64,000 bases of DNA from Vagococcus hydrophili (GTDB lineage: Bacteria; Bacillota; Bacilli; Lactobacillales; Vagococcaceae). Within the stretch, counting starts at the first letter, position 1. Each line of letters opens with the position of its first letter. Positions 1 through 8,111 of the stretch are shown piece by piece. The stretch is taken from assembly GCF_011304195.1 (NCBI RefSeq), contig NZ_CP049887.1:186001-250000 (forward strand). The letters are read 5' to 3'. Position numbers and translations under genes: made by a program. The notes under the pieces were generated by a model that had not been told where the DNA came from, made no database searches, and was given only the letters and a program-made list of their open reading frames with translations.

Positions 1-1332
1 TGGATGACCTTCTGAGTCAACGATAATTTTTGCTTCACGACTTTCAAATGAAATCGCTCCACGATTAGAACGCATATTTTCTAAGATAGTATGAAGTGAC
101 GCCATATCTTCAAAGAAAGGAATCAAACTTTCATATTTTTCTAATGTCTCAGCATTTGATTTTTCTAAAATCTCATTAACTGCTGTATAGGTCATTCTTG
201 CCGTTGAGTGGATGACCGCTTCAAAAATATCATGACTAACAACTTGTCCCTCTTCATTAATCTCCATCTCACAAGCCATAACTAAACGGTCTACGTGAGG
301 ATTCAGAGAACAAATGCCATTAGATAATTTTCTTGGTAACATCGGAATCACTCGGTCTGTTAAGTACACACTTGTGGCGCGATCACTTGCTTCCATATCT
401 AGTGGGCTATTTTCAGTCACATAATGAGAAACATCGGCTATATAGACACCTAAAAAATAATTGCCATTATCAAGACGTTTGACGCGAACCGCATCATCTA
501 AGTCTTTAGCTTCTTCCCCGTCAATGGTCACAATCGTTTCGTTTCTTAAATCAACACGTCCTTCTAGCTCTTCTTCAAGAACCACATCGGAAATTTTTTC
601 AGATTCCTTTATGGTACTTTCATCAAATTCAACTGGAATACCGTGTTGTAAGACAATGGATAGAATATCCATCCCTGGATCGTTTTTATGTCCCACCACT
701 TGTTTAACTAAACCTTCAAAACTATTTGTGTGTTCACTGTCTGGATAATAGGTAATCTCAACAGAAACCACACTACCATCTTCTGGCTTAATTCCTTCGT
801 CCGCAATAAAGACACGGTAGCGACTTAATTTTTTATCTTTTGGAATCACTACGCCATATAAGCCACTCTTTTTAATGTCTTCTTCTGAATAAAGAGTGAA
901 TATCCCCACAACTTGTGAAGACGCACGTGTTAATACTTCAACCACTTTTGCTTCTGCTGCTTGACCTTCCATTGGACTACCTTGTTTTAAAATTTCGATT
1001 TTTACTGTATCACCTTCTAGGGCAAAATTAGTAAAATCTTTGGACACAAAGGCATCATCGTCTTCGCCTTCAATCGTGACAAAGCCAAATCCTCGTTCAT
1101 TTGAACGGAAGATTCCTTCAAGATATTTTTCTTGTTTATTTAATTTAATCTTGCCTTTTTGATTGAAAATAATGGTTTCTTCTCTCTCCATTTGAGCTAC
1201 TGTTTGAACTAGTAGTTTAAAATCATTGCTCTTTTGTAATTTCAATCCTTCCGCTATTTGTTCTAAAGAAAATGTTTGTTTCTTACTTTCTGATAAATAA
1301 CGAAGGATGGTTTCTTTAATACTATTTGTCAT
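1..1332 (-). CDS. rnr: Ribonuclease R, 3' part cut by window edge
   Basis: 3'-5' exoribonuclease that degrades structured RNA and serves trans-translation. I translated the minus strand: it begins MTNSIKETILRYL, with an N-terminal winged-helix part, OB-fold/cold-shock segments (NERGFGFVTIEG) and the start of the RNB catalytic domain with the acidic motif DGEEAKDLDDA; the reading frame is still open at base 1, so roughly the C-terminal half (rest of RNB, S1 domain) lies outside. An in-frame ATG at 1338 overlaps the est stop, but the AGAAGGA ribosome site abuts it and fits the ATG at 1332 better. It follows est and secG, the usual secG-est-rnr order of Firmicutes. Confidence 0.95.
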   Translation of the reverse strand, partial: MTNSIKETILRYLSESKKQTFSLEQIAEGLKLQKSNDFKLLVQTVAQMEREETIIFNQKGKIKLNKQEKYLEGIFRSNERGFGFVTIEGEDDDAFVSKDFTNFALEGDTVKIEILKQGSPMEGQAAEAKVVEVLTRASSQVVGIFTLYSEEDIKKSGLYGVVIPKDKKLSRYRVFIADEGIKPEDGSVVSVEITYYPDSEHTNSFEGLVKQVVGHKNDPGMDILSIVLQHGIPVEFDESTIKESEKISDVVLEEELEGRVDLRNETIVTIDGEEAKDLDDAVRVKRLDNGNYFLGVYIADVSHYVTENSPLDMEASDRATSVYLTDRVIPMLPRKLSNGICSLNPHVDRLVMACEMEINEEGQVVSHDIFEAVIHSTARMTYTAVNEILEKSNAETLEKYESLIPFFEDMASLHTILENMRSNRGAISFESREAKIIVDSEGHP

Positions 1333-1334
1333 TT

Positions 1335-2090
1335 TCATTCCTTCTTCCATGGGATATGACTTAAGAAACTCTGCACATCTTCTTCAAACAACTGGCGTTC
1401 CTTACTAACTGTAATAACATGAGTACTGTTTGGATACCAGTGGATTTCATGAGATGTTTGTCCTAGGCGTTTAGCTACATCGTAAACACCCTGACTATCA
1501 ATCATTTCATCTAGCGCTGATTGTGCTAGAAATATCGGAATTTTAATTGTTGTTAAGTTTTCTGACGTTTTATCTGTCACTTCTAAAATAGCTTGAAGTT
1601 GATTTTTTAAAGGTTCTTTTATCATATCTAATTTTTGTTGTAATTCGTTTGGTGAATTGCTTGTTTTTTTATACATAAATTCACAGTACTTTAAAAAGTT
1701 TGGATAAATTTGTTGGTCGCTTCCTGGACTAAGTGGAGAGCAAAATGCGCCTCCTGCAACAAACTCATTAGGAAATTCTTCGATTAATTTCATGGCGAAT
1801 AATCCTCCCATTGATAAACCAAAGACCGCAATTTCCTCGTAACCATCATTTTTTAATTGTTGTAGTGCTTTTTTTGCATCTTCATACCAAACTTGTGGTG
1901 TCATGTTCAAGATGTTCATTGGATCAATTGTTCCGTGCCCAGAAAACATGGGTGCTAACACCGTATAGCCCGCTCTTTCCAATTTTCTAGCCAACATTCT
2001 TACATCATTTGGGCTACCTGTATAAGCATGTAATAGCAGAATCGCTTTTTCCCCATTTTTAAAATACAATTCCGTCGGTAACATTCGCAT
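1335..2090 (-). CDS. est: Carboxylesterase, Est30-like alpha/beta hydrolase
   Basis: Serine esterase of the Est30/monoacylglycerol-lipase-like family acting on short acyl esters in the cytoplasm. The 251-residue protein has an oxyanion-side HAYTGS segment near residue 21, the nucleophile elbow GLSMGG (Ser93), a probable acid Asp194 in SALDE and His224 in STHVI, a complete triad. No signal peptide. Stop overlaps the start region of rnr, so both are probably co-transcribed from the secG promoter or one just upstream. Family assignment is firm from length and motifs; the natural substrate is not known. Confidence 0.9.
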   Translation of the reverse strand: MRMLPTELYFKNGEKAILLLHAYTGSPNDVRMLARKLERAGYTVLAPMFSGHGTIDPMNILNMTPQVWYEDAKKALQQLKNDGYEEIAVFGLSMGGLFAMKLIEEFPNEFVAGGAFCSPLSPGSDQQIYPNFLKYCEFMYKKTSNSPNELQQKLDMIKEPLKNQLQAILEVTDKTSENLTTIKIPIFLAQSALDEMIDSQGVYDVAKRLGQTSHEIHWYPNSTHVITVSKERQLFEEDVQSFLSHIPWKKE

Positions 2091-2136
2091 CGTCCCTTAC
2101 TCTCAATATTTACTACATTGTACCAATAATTAGGTT

Positions 2137-2250
2137 ATGAAAAAAGTGTTCAGCTTCAAAGATATAAAATGACTCTCAGGAAAATTACTTTTCAAATTTT
2201 TATGAGGTTTATTTTATATCTCAAGAAGCTACTTTTTTGATACTGAAAGT
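2137..2250. repeat. Structured hairpin repeat, full-length copy 1
   Basis: Fills the est-secG gap. Nested complementary arms: 2140-2147 with 2231-2238, 2152-2157 (AGCTTC) with 2225-2230 (GAAGCT), and 2160-2170 with 2211-2221, then a weaker inner stem. Its left end (from 2137) matches the element at 53849 at about 20 of 23 bases and the right end also matches, with stem changes that keep pairing. It may be a MITE-like repeat or a transcribed structure; the sequence does not decide. Confidence 0.65.
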
Positions 2251-2261
2251 CCGTAAACAAA

Positions 2262-2299
2262 GGACTGTGACATAAGTTCTATTACTTATGCCACAGTCC
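2262..2299 (-). terminator. Intrinsic terminator after secG
   Basis: A 15-bp near-perfect inverted repeat (2262-2276 with 2285-2299, one mismatch/wobble) just downstream of the secG stop; the T tract on the minus strand is short, so efficiency is uncertain. Confidence 0.7.
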
Positions 2300-2311
2300 C
2301 ATTTGATTTAC

Positions 2312-2548
2312 TTATTTTGATGATAAAAACGCTAATGCAATTGCAATAGCTACCCAAGCAACACCTAAAACAGCCGTTGCTTTTTGCATGAAGGCTTCAA
2401 AGCCTCTTGCTTTTGTTTTCCCAAACAATTCGCTAGCTCCACCTGAAAAGGCGCTTGCTGCACTATTTTGTTTACTTGGTTGCATCATAACAGCAATAAT
2501 AATTAATACTGATAAAATAAGCATAATGGTTAATAAGAGTTGATACAT
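2312..2548 (-). CDS. secG: Preprotein translocase subunit SecG
   Basis: Small accessory subunit of the SecYEG channel in the cytoplasmic membrane. At 78 residues it has the SecG plan: an N-terminal transmembrane helix (about 3-23), a polar loop rich in small residues with GGASELFGK, and a second helix ending the protein. GGAGGATATAAT lies before the ATG. It heads the secG-est-rnr block, as in many Firmicutes. Confidence 0.95.
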   Translation of the reverse strand: MYQLLLTIMLILSVLIIIAVMMQPSKQNSAASAFSGGASELFGKTKARGFEAFMQKATAVLGVAWVAIAIALAFLSSK

Positions 2549-2650
2549 ATTATATCCTCCTCGTCTCTACTAAACTAATTGACATCTTAATAATTTTAGC
2601 ACAACTTTTTTAATAATTCTACTCATTATTTGTAAATTCGTTTTCTTTTC

Positions 2651-2830
2651 TTAAGCTTTTGTTTTTCCACCAACTGCATAATTTCCTTTTTCCATATCTG
2701 TAATCACAATATGAACGGCTTCTTCTTTGGCTCCTGTTGTTTTAACAATAGCTTCAGTGACTTCTTTAACCATAGCGTTTTTTTGTTCTTGGGTGCGACC
2801 CTCTAATAATTCAATATGAACGATTGGCAT
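2651..2830 (-). CDS. 4-oxalocrotonate tautomerase family protein
   Basis: 59-residue tautomerase-superfamily monomer; these form hexamers and use the N-terminal Pro (Pro2, exposed after Met removal) as general base in keto-enol tautomerisation. The translated sequence starts MPIVHIELLEGR and contains the family's VKEVTEAIVKTTG helix and VHIVITDM strand. A strong AGGAGG ribosome site precedes the ATG. It stands alone between secG and preA, with no aromatic-degradation genes nearby, so the substrate is unknown, as for the YwhB/DmpI-type proteins of other Gram-positives. Confidence 0.9.
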   Translation of the reverse strand: MPIVHIELLEGRTQEQKNAMVKEVTEAIVKTTGAKEEAVHIVITDMEKGNYAVGGKTKA

Positions 2831-2930
2831 GATGTGCCTCCTTTAAAATTTTTACTTAATTAAAGTCTACATCTTATGTATCTATCATGTCAATTAGTGT
2901 TTTTACAACTTCCTTCTATAGTATATAAAA

Positions 2931-2952
2931 AGGCTAACAAGAATGTCAGCCT
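2931..2952 (-). terminator. Intrinsic terminator of the preT-preA operon
   Basis: Stem 2931-2939 with 2944-2952 (one G-U) followed on the minus strand by a run of five T (2926-2930). Confidence 0.75.
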
Positions 2953-2965
2953 CTTTCTTCATTTT

Positions 2966-2993
2966 CTCCAGTTGCTTGGAGTTAAACAACTTT
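2966..2993 (-). repeat. Fragment of the hairpin repeat family
   Basis: About 26 of 28 bases match, in reverse orientation, the left end of the elements at 53857 and 53980 (CTCCAGTTGCTTGGAG core). The rest of the element is absent; it lies in the preA 3' untranslated region. Confidence 0.55.
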
Positions 2994-3028
2994 ACCTCAC
3001 TTCGCTTATTCATAAATAAATGATACTT

Positions 3029-4279
3029 TTAAATAATAACCTTATCTGAAGCTTTCCCAACACGTCCCGGCTTCATCTCAACACGACCTTTACTAATAGC
3101 TCCCACTGGACAAACTAACGTACACAAGTGACAACCCACACATTTTTCTGTATTACAGTGAGGGACACGGTTCTCATCGTCCCAAATAATTGCTTGATGG
3201 GCGCCGTCATAACAAGAAATATAGCAACGACCACACGCAATACATTTATCCAGATCAATCACTGGATAGACTTTATAATCACGGTCTAAGTCTTCTGCTG
3301 GAATAATGTTTTTAGTTGCTAAACCAACTAACTCTTCCAATTTTTCAACACCTTGTTCATCCATGTAATGCATCAAACCATTTTTCATGTCTTCTACAAT
3401 TCGGTAACCATACTGCATAATGCCTGTTGTTACTTGTAAAGTTGATGCGCCTAGTAAGATAAACTCAGCAGCATCTTCCCAGGTTTCAATCCCACCAATA
3501 CCAGAAATAGGTAGTTGTTCCAATCCGTCTGCTGTTCTAAGTTGCTGCATAAATCTTAAGGCAATAGGTTTAACTGCCTTACCAGAATAGCCTGAAATAG
3601 AAGATTTTCCATTAACAGCTGGTAATCCTATTTTATGTTGTAAATCCACATTAGCAATTGATTTAATGGTATTAATTGTTGCAATGCCGTCTGCTCCGCC
3701 TTCAAGTGAAGCTTTAGCAACAGGTACCATATCTGTCACGTTTGGTGTCATTTTTGCCATCATTGGTAATTTAGAACCTCTTTTTACTGCAGCACAATAG
3801 GTACGACATAACTCAGGACTAGTTCCCACATCTGAACCCATAGCATGAGAAGTCATTTGTGGACAAGATAGATTCATCTCAATCATATCAGCACCAGCTT
3901 CTTCAACTAAACGTGCTAATTCTTCCCAGTCTTCTTCATTAGTTCCCATAATCGAAGCAATCAACACTTTTTCAGGAAATTCTTCTTTTAATTTTCTTAA
4001 ATCAGCTAAGTTCTCTTCAAGTGAATGCTCAGCAATTTGTTCCATATTTTTAAATCCTACAAAAGGAGTGCTTTCTTTAGTTAAGATATCAAATCTTGGA
4101 GATACTTCATCGACTACGAAATGTTCAGGTCCAATTGTTTTAAAAACAACCCCACCCCAACCTACTTCATAAGCCTTTTTACACATATCATAGCAATTAC
4201 CTACTGGTGAAGATGATAAACAAAATGGATTCTCAAACCTTACTCCTAAAAAATCAATCGATAAGTCTTTGTTAATCAT
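3029..4279 (-). CDS. preA: NAD-dependent dihydropyrimidine dehydrogenase subunit PreA
   Basis: FMN subunit of the two-component enzyme that reversibly reduces uracil/thymine with NADH. The 416-residue protein has a dihydroorotate-dehydrogenase-like TIM barrel (residues 1 to about 300; LSCPQM active loop, [13 protein letters not shown] phosphate site) and a C-terminal ferredoxin domain with two 4Fe-4S motifs, [11 protein letters not shown] and [11 protein letters not shown]. Its start overlaps the end of preT by 4 bases, so the two are translationally coupled and probably assemble together. No hydantoinase or beta-ureidopropionase gene is visible here, so the pathway is incomplete in this window. 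Confidence 0.93.
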   Translation of the reverse strand: MINKDLSIDFLGVRFENPFCLSSSPVGNCYDMCKKAYEVGWGGVVFKTIGPEHFVVDEVSPRFDILTKESTPFVGFKNMEQIAEHSLEENLADLRKLKEEFPEKVLIASIMGTNEEDWEELARLVEEAGADMIEMNLSCPQMTSHAMGSDVGTSPELCRTYCAAVKRGSKLPMMAKMTPNVTDMVPVAKASLEGGADGIATINTIKSIANVDLQHKIGLPAVNGKSSISGYSGKAVKPIALRFMQQLRTADGLEQLPISGIGGIETWEDAAEFILLGASTLQVTTGIMQYGYRIVEDMKNGLMHYMDEQGVEKLEELVGLATKNIIPAEDLDRDYKVYPVIDLDKCIACGRCYISCYDGAHQAIIWDDENRVPHCNTEKCVGCHLCTLVCPVGAISKGRVEMKPGRVGKASDKVII

Positions 4280-5508
4280 TTGTGACTACCTCCTAAAAAT
4301 TCATGTATTTCAGCAGCGACTTCTTTCCCTTTTTTAACTGCCCAAACAACGGTCATGTCACCGTGAACAATGTCCCCTGTAACAAATATTTTTTTATCTT
4401 TTGTTTGGTAACCAGAATCACGCATTTGGTTGTTTTCTAGTTCTAACTCTAGTTTTTCAGAACCGACTTCTTGTCCCACTGCTAAAATAATTTTTTCTGC
4501 TTCGATGGTTAATTCATTGTTTAAGTGACGATGTTTGAAAGTAACTTGATTTTCATCAACAGAAACAGGATAGTAGCCATCAATAATTGTTACACCTCTA
4601 TTTTGAGCCCCTTCAAGCTCTTTTTTAGATGCTTTAAATTCACAAAATTCTTCATATACCACATCTGTCACATGAGGCACTCCTAGTAATTTTAAAGATG
4701 TGATGACATCCATCGCCACATCTCCCCCACCAATAACAAGTGCATTTTTTGGTAATTCAATGTCGCCTTTATTGTCTCGTGCTCGAGCTAAAAATGATAC
4801 TGCTGTTTCTACAGCCGGATTTTTAGCAAACATCTCTAAAGTTTTTCCTTGGCTTAATCCAATCGCAAGTACCACACTATCATATTTATTTTTCAATTCG
4901 TCTAAAGTGATATCCTTTCCAATCGTTGTTTCATACTCAATATTAGCACCTAAGTTAACAATTCTTAATATTTCATAATTGACAATCGCATCAGGCAAAC
5001 GATACTCAGGGATACCATATCGTAGATAACCACCTGCTTTTTGACTTTTTTCAAAGATAGTTACTTCATAGCCTAATTGTAATAACGAAGCTGCTGTTTG
5101 TAATCCAGAAGGACCACTTCCAACGATAGCGATATGCTTTCCATTAGGCTCGCCTTTTGTTAAAATCTCCATTTCCGTTTGTTGCTCAAAATCTGTGACA
5201 AATTTTTGAATGCCACCGATATTAATAGGGCGGTCAATTTCTGATCTAGAACAACCCATCTCACAATATTTTTCCGTTGGACAAACTAAAGCACAAACAG
5301 CGCCTAAAGCATTGTTTTCTCGAATCGTTTCAGCTGCTCCTTTAAAATTTCTAAATCTAACACTTCTGATAAATGTCGCTGGGTCTGTGCCAGCTGGACA
5401 ACTCTTTGAGCATGGTGCATCCAAACAAAGCAAACATCTTTCTGCTTCTTCCATAATGGTTAACATTGAATAAGATGATTCCATTTCTTCCAAATATTTA
5501 TTACTCAT
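4276..5508 (-). CDS. preT: NAD-dependent dihydropyrimidine dehydrogenase subunit PreT
   Basis: FAD/NADH electron-input subunit for PreA, related to the small subunit of glutamate synthase. N-terminal cysteine clusters ([31 protein letters not shown]) bind 4Fe-4S centres; [10 protein letters not shown] is the FAD dinucleotide fold, GGGDVAMD the NADH one, and a GDI motif near the C-terminus closes the FAD site. The longest frame starts at a GTG at 5523, but the GAGG ribosome site is 9 bases from the ATG at 5508 (MSNKYLEEM), which I prefer. A perfect Fnr/Crp-type box sits 29 bases upstream, which suggests control by oxygen or carbon status. Confidence 0.92.
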   Translation of the reverse strand: MSNKYLEEMESSYSMLTIMEEAERCLLCLDAPCSKSCPAGTDPATFIRSVRFRNFKGAAETIRENNALGAVCALVCPTEKYCEMGCSRSEIDRPINIGGIQKFVTDFEQQTEMEILTKGEPNGKHIAIVGSGPSGLQTAASLLQLGYEVTIFEKSQKAGGYLRYGIPEYRLPDAIVNYEILRIVNLGANIEYETTIGKDITLDELKNKYDSVVLAIGLSQGKTLEMFAKNPAVETAVSFLARARDNKGDIELPKNALVIGGGDVAMDVITSLKLLGVPHVTDVVYEEFCEFKASKKELEGAQNRGVTIIDGYYPVSVDENQVTFKHRHLNNELTIEAEKIILAVGQEVGSEKLELELENNQMRDSGYQTKDKKIFVTGDIVHGDMTVVWAVKKGKEVAAEIHEFLGGSHK

Positions 5509-5536
5509 AGTCAGCATCCTCACTTTTTTATTTACA

Positions 5537-5552
5537 TGTGATAGAAATCACA
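5537..5552 (-). promoter_or_regulatory. Crp/Fnr-family operator before preT
   Basis: TGTGATAGAAATCACA is an exact TGTGA-N6-TCACA match, the known target of B. subtilis Fnr and of Crp. A possible -10 TACAAT lies directly upstream (about 5551-5556), so binding here would more likely repress than activate. A second small inverted repeat, CCACT/AGTGG at 5572-5587, lies further up. Confidence 0.6.
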
Positions 5553-5727
5553 ATTGTAGTTAAAATTAAAACCACTCCTAATAGTGGCGTTTACAATTAC
5601 ATCTTACTCTCTTATATTGCTCTTTTCAATACTAATTATAAATAGATACATATATTTACCTTTTCAAAGTCAGTAAACATTTACTTTGTTCGTTTTATTT
5701 ATATTAATTATTATCTGTAATAAAAAA

Positions 5728-5756
5728 AGGACTGTAACATTTCAGTCACAGCTCCT
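5728..5756 (-). terminator. Intrinsic terminator of the DMT transporter gene
   Basis: Imperfect stem 5728-5738 with 5745-5756 followed on the minus strand by seven T; it overlaps the stop codon. Confidence 0.7.
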
Positions 5757-6658
5757 TACTTATTTAATTTTATTAGATTCATCCCAATAATCGGGATAAG
5801 AATCATAGTAATTCCCACTAACTGATAACTCTCCACAGACTCTCCTAAAATCATAACTCCTGCTAGAATTGTGATAACAGGCGATAAATTTGAAAAAATT
5901 CCAACTGTTGAAGCTTCCAAATGATGAATAGCATAATTAGATAAAAAAGAACTACCTAGAGATGATAGCAGCCCTAAATAAAGAATTGCCACTAAATAAT
6001 TTGGTTGCAGTAAGGCTTCAAAATAATTATTGGTCACTGTACCTGACACATGTTGAAGTATTGAAATCACAGTAAATATCAGCATCCCAAAGGTCAACAT
6101 AAAGGTTGTCATATCAATCGTTTGATATTTTTGAGATACTTTTTTAGCTGTTATCGTATAAAAGGCCGAAGATAAAGCTGATAAAAACATTAAAAAAGTT
6201 CCCCAACCACTAAATGACGCAGATTGCGATTGGCTTTTTAGATTGATATAAGTGATCCCTACAAAAGCCATAACAAGCGCTTTTTTTTGCGCCTTACTAG
6301 GACGTTCTTTAAGTAAAAAATAAGCAAATACAACAATTAATAGAGGAATAATTGACGTAATAATCCCTGCTTCTAATGTTGAAATATAGGTTAACGATAA
6401 TGTTTGAAATGAAAAAAATAAGACTGGATAAAATAGTCCCAATGGCAATAAATCTTTGATCGCTGCTTTCGTAAATACCTTTTTATGCGGAACAATGTCT
6501 CGAATAATCCAAATACCTAGTGTGCCTATAATAAAACGATGAGATAACTGAGTAAATGTATCCGTATACCCCAGACCTTGTTTAACAAATAGAAATGAAA
6601 AACCAATAATACAAATTTGTAATAAAATAGCGACTTGCGCTTTTATTTGTTGATTCAT
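5756..6658 (-). CDS. EamA/DMT-superfamily transporter
   Basis: Ten-helix drug/metabolite-type membrane transporter of 300 residues with two EamA repeats (about 8-135 and 150-290), each ending in a conserved helix (AYFLLKERPSKAQ; GVMILGESVESYQ). Members export amino acids or metabolites, or import nucleosides; the substrate cannot be read here. Divergent from the MocR regulator across a 94-bp gap that holds a sigma-A promoter and a perfect palindrome, the usual arrangement of a MocR with its target. Confidence 0.85.
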   Translation of the reverse strand: MNQQIKAQVAILLQICIIGFSFLFVKQGLGYTDTFTQLSHRFIIGTLGIWIIRDIVPHKKVFTKAAIKDLLPLGLFYPVLFFSFQTLSLTYISTLEAGIITSIIPLLIVVFAYFLLKERPSKAQKKALVMAFVGITYINLKSQSQSASFSGWGTFLMFLSALSSAFYTITAKKVSQKYQTIDMTTFMLTFGMLIFTVISILQHVSGTVTNNYFEALLQPNYLVAILYLGLLSSLGSSFLSNYAIHHLEASTVGIFSNLSPVITILAGVMILGESVESYQLVGITMILIPIIGMNLIKLNK

Positions 6659-6682
6659 AATGAATACCTCCCTTTCACTTTC

Positions 6683-6711
6683 ATTGTATTTCGGAAGAGT
6701 TTTCGTTACAA
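6683..6711 (-). promoter_or_regulatory. Sigma-A promoter of the DMT transporter gene
   Basis: On the minus strand -35 TTGTAA (6706-6711), a 17-bp spacer, and -10 TACAAT (6683-6688). Confidence 0.7.
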
Positions 6712-6728
6712 TCAGTTCATAGCTTAAC

Positions 6729-6740
6729 TGTACCGGTACA
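6729..6740. promoter_or_regulatory. Palindromic operator, probable MocR site
   Basis: TGTACCGGTACA is a perfect 12-bp palindrome 12 bases before the MocR ATG and upstream of the divergent transporter promoter. Placement fits autorepression plus control of the neighbour. Confidence 0.55.
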
Positions 6741-6752
6741 AAAGGAGATTAT

Positions 6753-8087
6753 ATGAAATACATTGAAGTTTACCAACAAATTAAACAACAAATTCAAGAT
6801 GAAACTTATCAAGAAGGACAAAAAATCCCTTCTCTTAGAAACTTAGCGCAAACATATAACTGCAGTCTTGAAACCATCAAACATGCGGTTTCACTTTTAA
6901 AGGAAGATCAACTTATCTACACAAAAAATCGTAGTGGACTGTATGTCATTCAAAAAAACTTTCCTTCAAGTTCTGACGTAAACAAGGATATCATTGATTT
7001 TGGCTCATCTCGGGGAAGTTCAGCCACTTTTCCTTATGAAGAATTTCAACGGTGTTTAAAAAAAGCCACTGAAAATTATAAGCAAGAATTTTTTACTTAT
7101 GGTCGCTCTCAAGGGTTACCTGAATTAATTGAAACACTTCACACTTGGTTTGAGTCTCAACAAATTTACACACAAAAAGAAAATCTTTTTATCACAACTG
7201 GCGTTCAACAAGCTCTGTTCATTTTAAGCCGCTTAGCTTTTCTCAATAAAAAAGAATGTATCTTACTGGAAAATCCTTCCTACCACTTAATGATTGAACT
7301 TCTTAATGTTGAGAAGATTCCTTATTTAACGATTGAGCGAAACATAGATGGGATTGATTGGACTCTTTTAGAGTATTATTTTAGAGAAAAAGATATTAAA
7401 TTTTTCTACACGACACCTCGAATTTCTAGTCCTTTAGGTTTATCCTTTACAGAATCGGAAAAAAAGCAGCTGGTTCGTTTAGCGAAAAAATATGATGTTT
7501 ATATCATAGAAGACGATTACCTTGCTGATTTTATTTCTAACCCAACTGAATTGCCAATTCATTATTATGACATCTCCGATCATGTGATTTACTTAAAGAG
7601 TTTTTCTAAAATCATGTTTCCTGGATTACGATTAGGTGCTTGTGTTTTACCTAAACTTTTAGTCGAAAAATTTAAGCAATATCGTAAAATTTTAGAAGTG
7701 GATAGTGGCATGTTTTCTCAAGCGGCGTTAAATCTTTATATTAAGTCCGATTTATTCAATCATCATGTCAGTACCACTAAGAAAATTCAAAAAGAAAGAG
7801 ATCTTACTTTTAAGGAAGCTATTCAAAATAACGACCTTTTTCGCCCAGATTTATTTTTATCTAGTAAATCCTTTATTACTCTTCCTAATTCTGTTTCAAA
7901 GACTCAATTTGAACTAAATATTAACCACGAACAGGTTATTTTAGAAGACTTATCTAGGCATTTCTTATCACCTTCCAGTTGCGAAACTCAACTTTATGGA
8001 ATAGAACTCTTTCATTCATCTCCTGAAACTATCAAAGATGGCGTAAAAAAAATTATCACCGCATACGAAAAAGCAATCAAAATCTAA
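6753..8087 (+). CDS. MocR-family (GntR-HTH/aminotransferase) regulator
   Basis: Transcription factor that fuses a GntR winged helix (residues 1-70; PSLRNLAQTYNCSLETIKHAV is within it) to a fold-type I PLP-dependent aminotransferase-like domain (about 90-440). The PLP lysine lies in SFSKIMFPGLRLG; the upstream IIEDDYL segment supplies the aspartate that contacts the cofactor. Members sense PLP or an amino compound and rarely act as enzymes. AAAGGAG precedes the ATG, and a 12-bp palindrome lies just above it. Probable target: the divergent DMT exporter. The effector is unknown. Confidence 0.88.
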   Translation: MKYIEVYQQIKQQIQDETYQEGQKIPSLRNLAQTYNCSLETIKHAVSLLKEDQLIYTKNRSGLYVIQKNFPSSSDVNKDIIDFGSSRGSSATFPYEEFQRCLKKATENYKQEFFTYGRSQGLPELIETLHTWFESQQIYTQKENLFITTGVQQALFILSRLAFLNKKECILLENPSYHLMIELLNVEKIPYLTIERNIDGIDWTLLEYYFREKDIKFFYTTPRISSPLGLSFTESEKKQLVRLAKKYDVYIIEDDYLADFISNPTELPIHYYDISDHVIYLKSFSKIMFPGLRLGACVLPKLLVEKFKQYRKILEVDSGMFSQAALNLYIKSDLFNHHVSTTKKIQKERDLTFKEAIQNNDLFRPDLFLSSKSFITLPNSVSKTQFELNINHEQVILEDLSRHFLSPSSCETQLYGIELFHSSPETIKDGVKKIITAYEKAIKI

Positions 8088-8108
8088 AGTTTAGATTTTG
8101 ATTGCTTT
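8070..8108. terminator. Bidirectional terminator
   Basis: A perfect inverted repeat (8070-8088 with 8090-8108) serves the converging mocR and serine hydrolase genes and contains the mocR stop codon; flanking A/T runs on both sides. Confidence 0.9.
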
Positions 8109-8111
8109 CTT

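Noticed and set aside
461-748. Plus-strand open frame of 95 codons
   Set aside because: Antisense to the RNase R coding region, Ser/Thr-rich shadow composition, no ribosome site.
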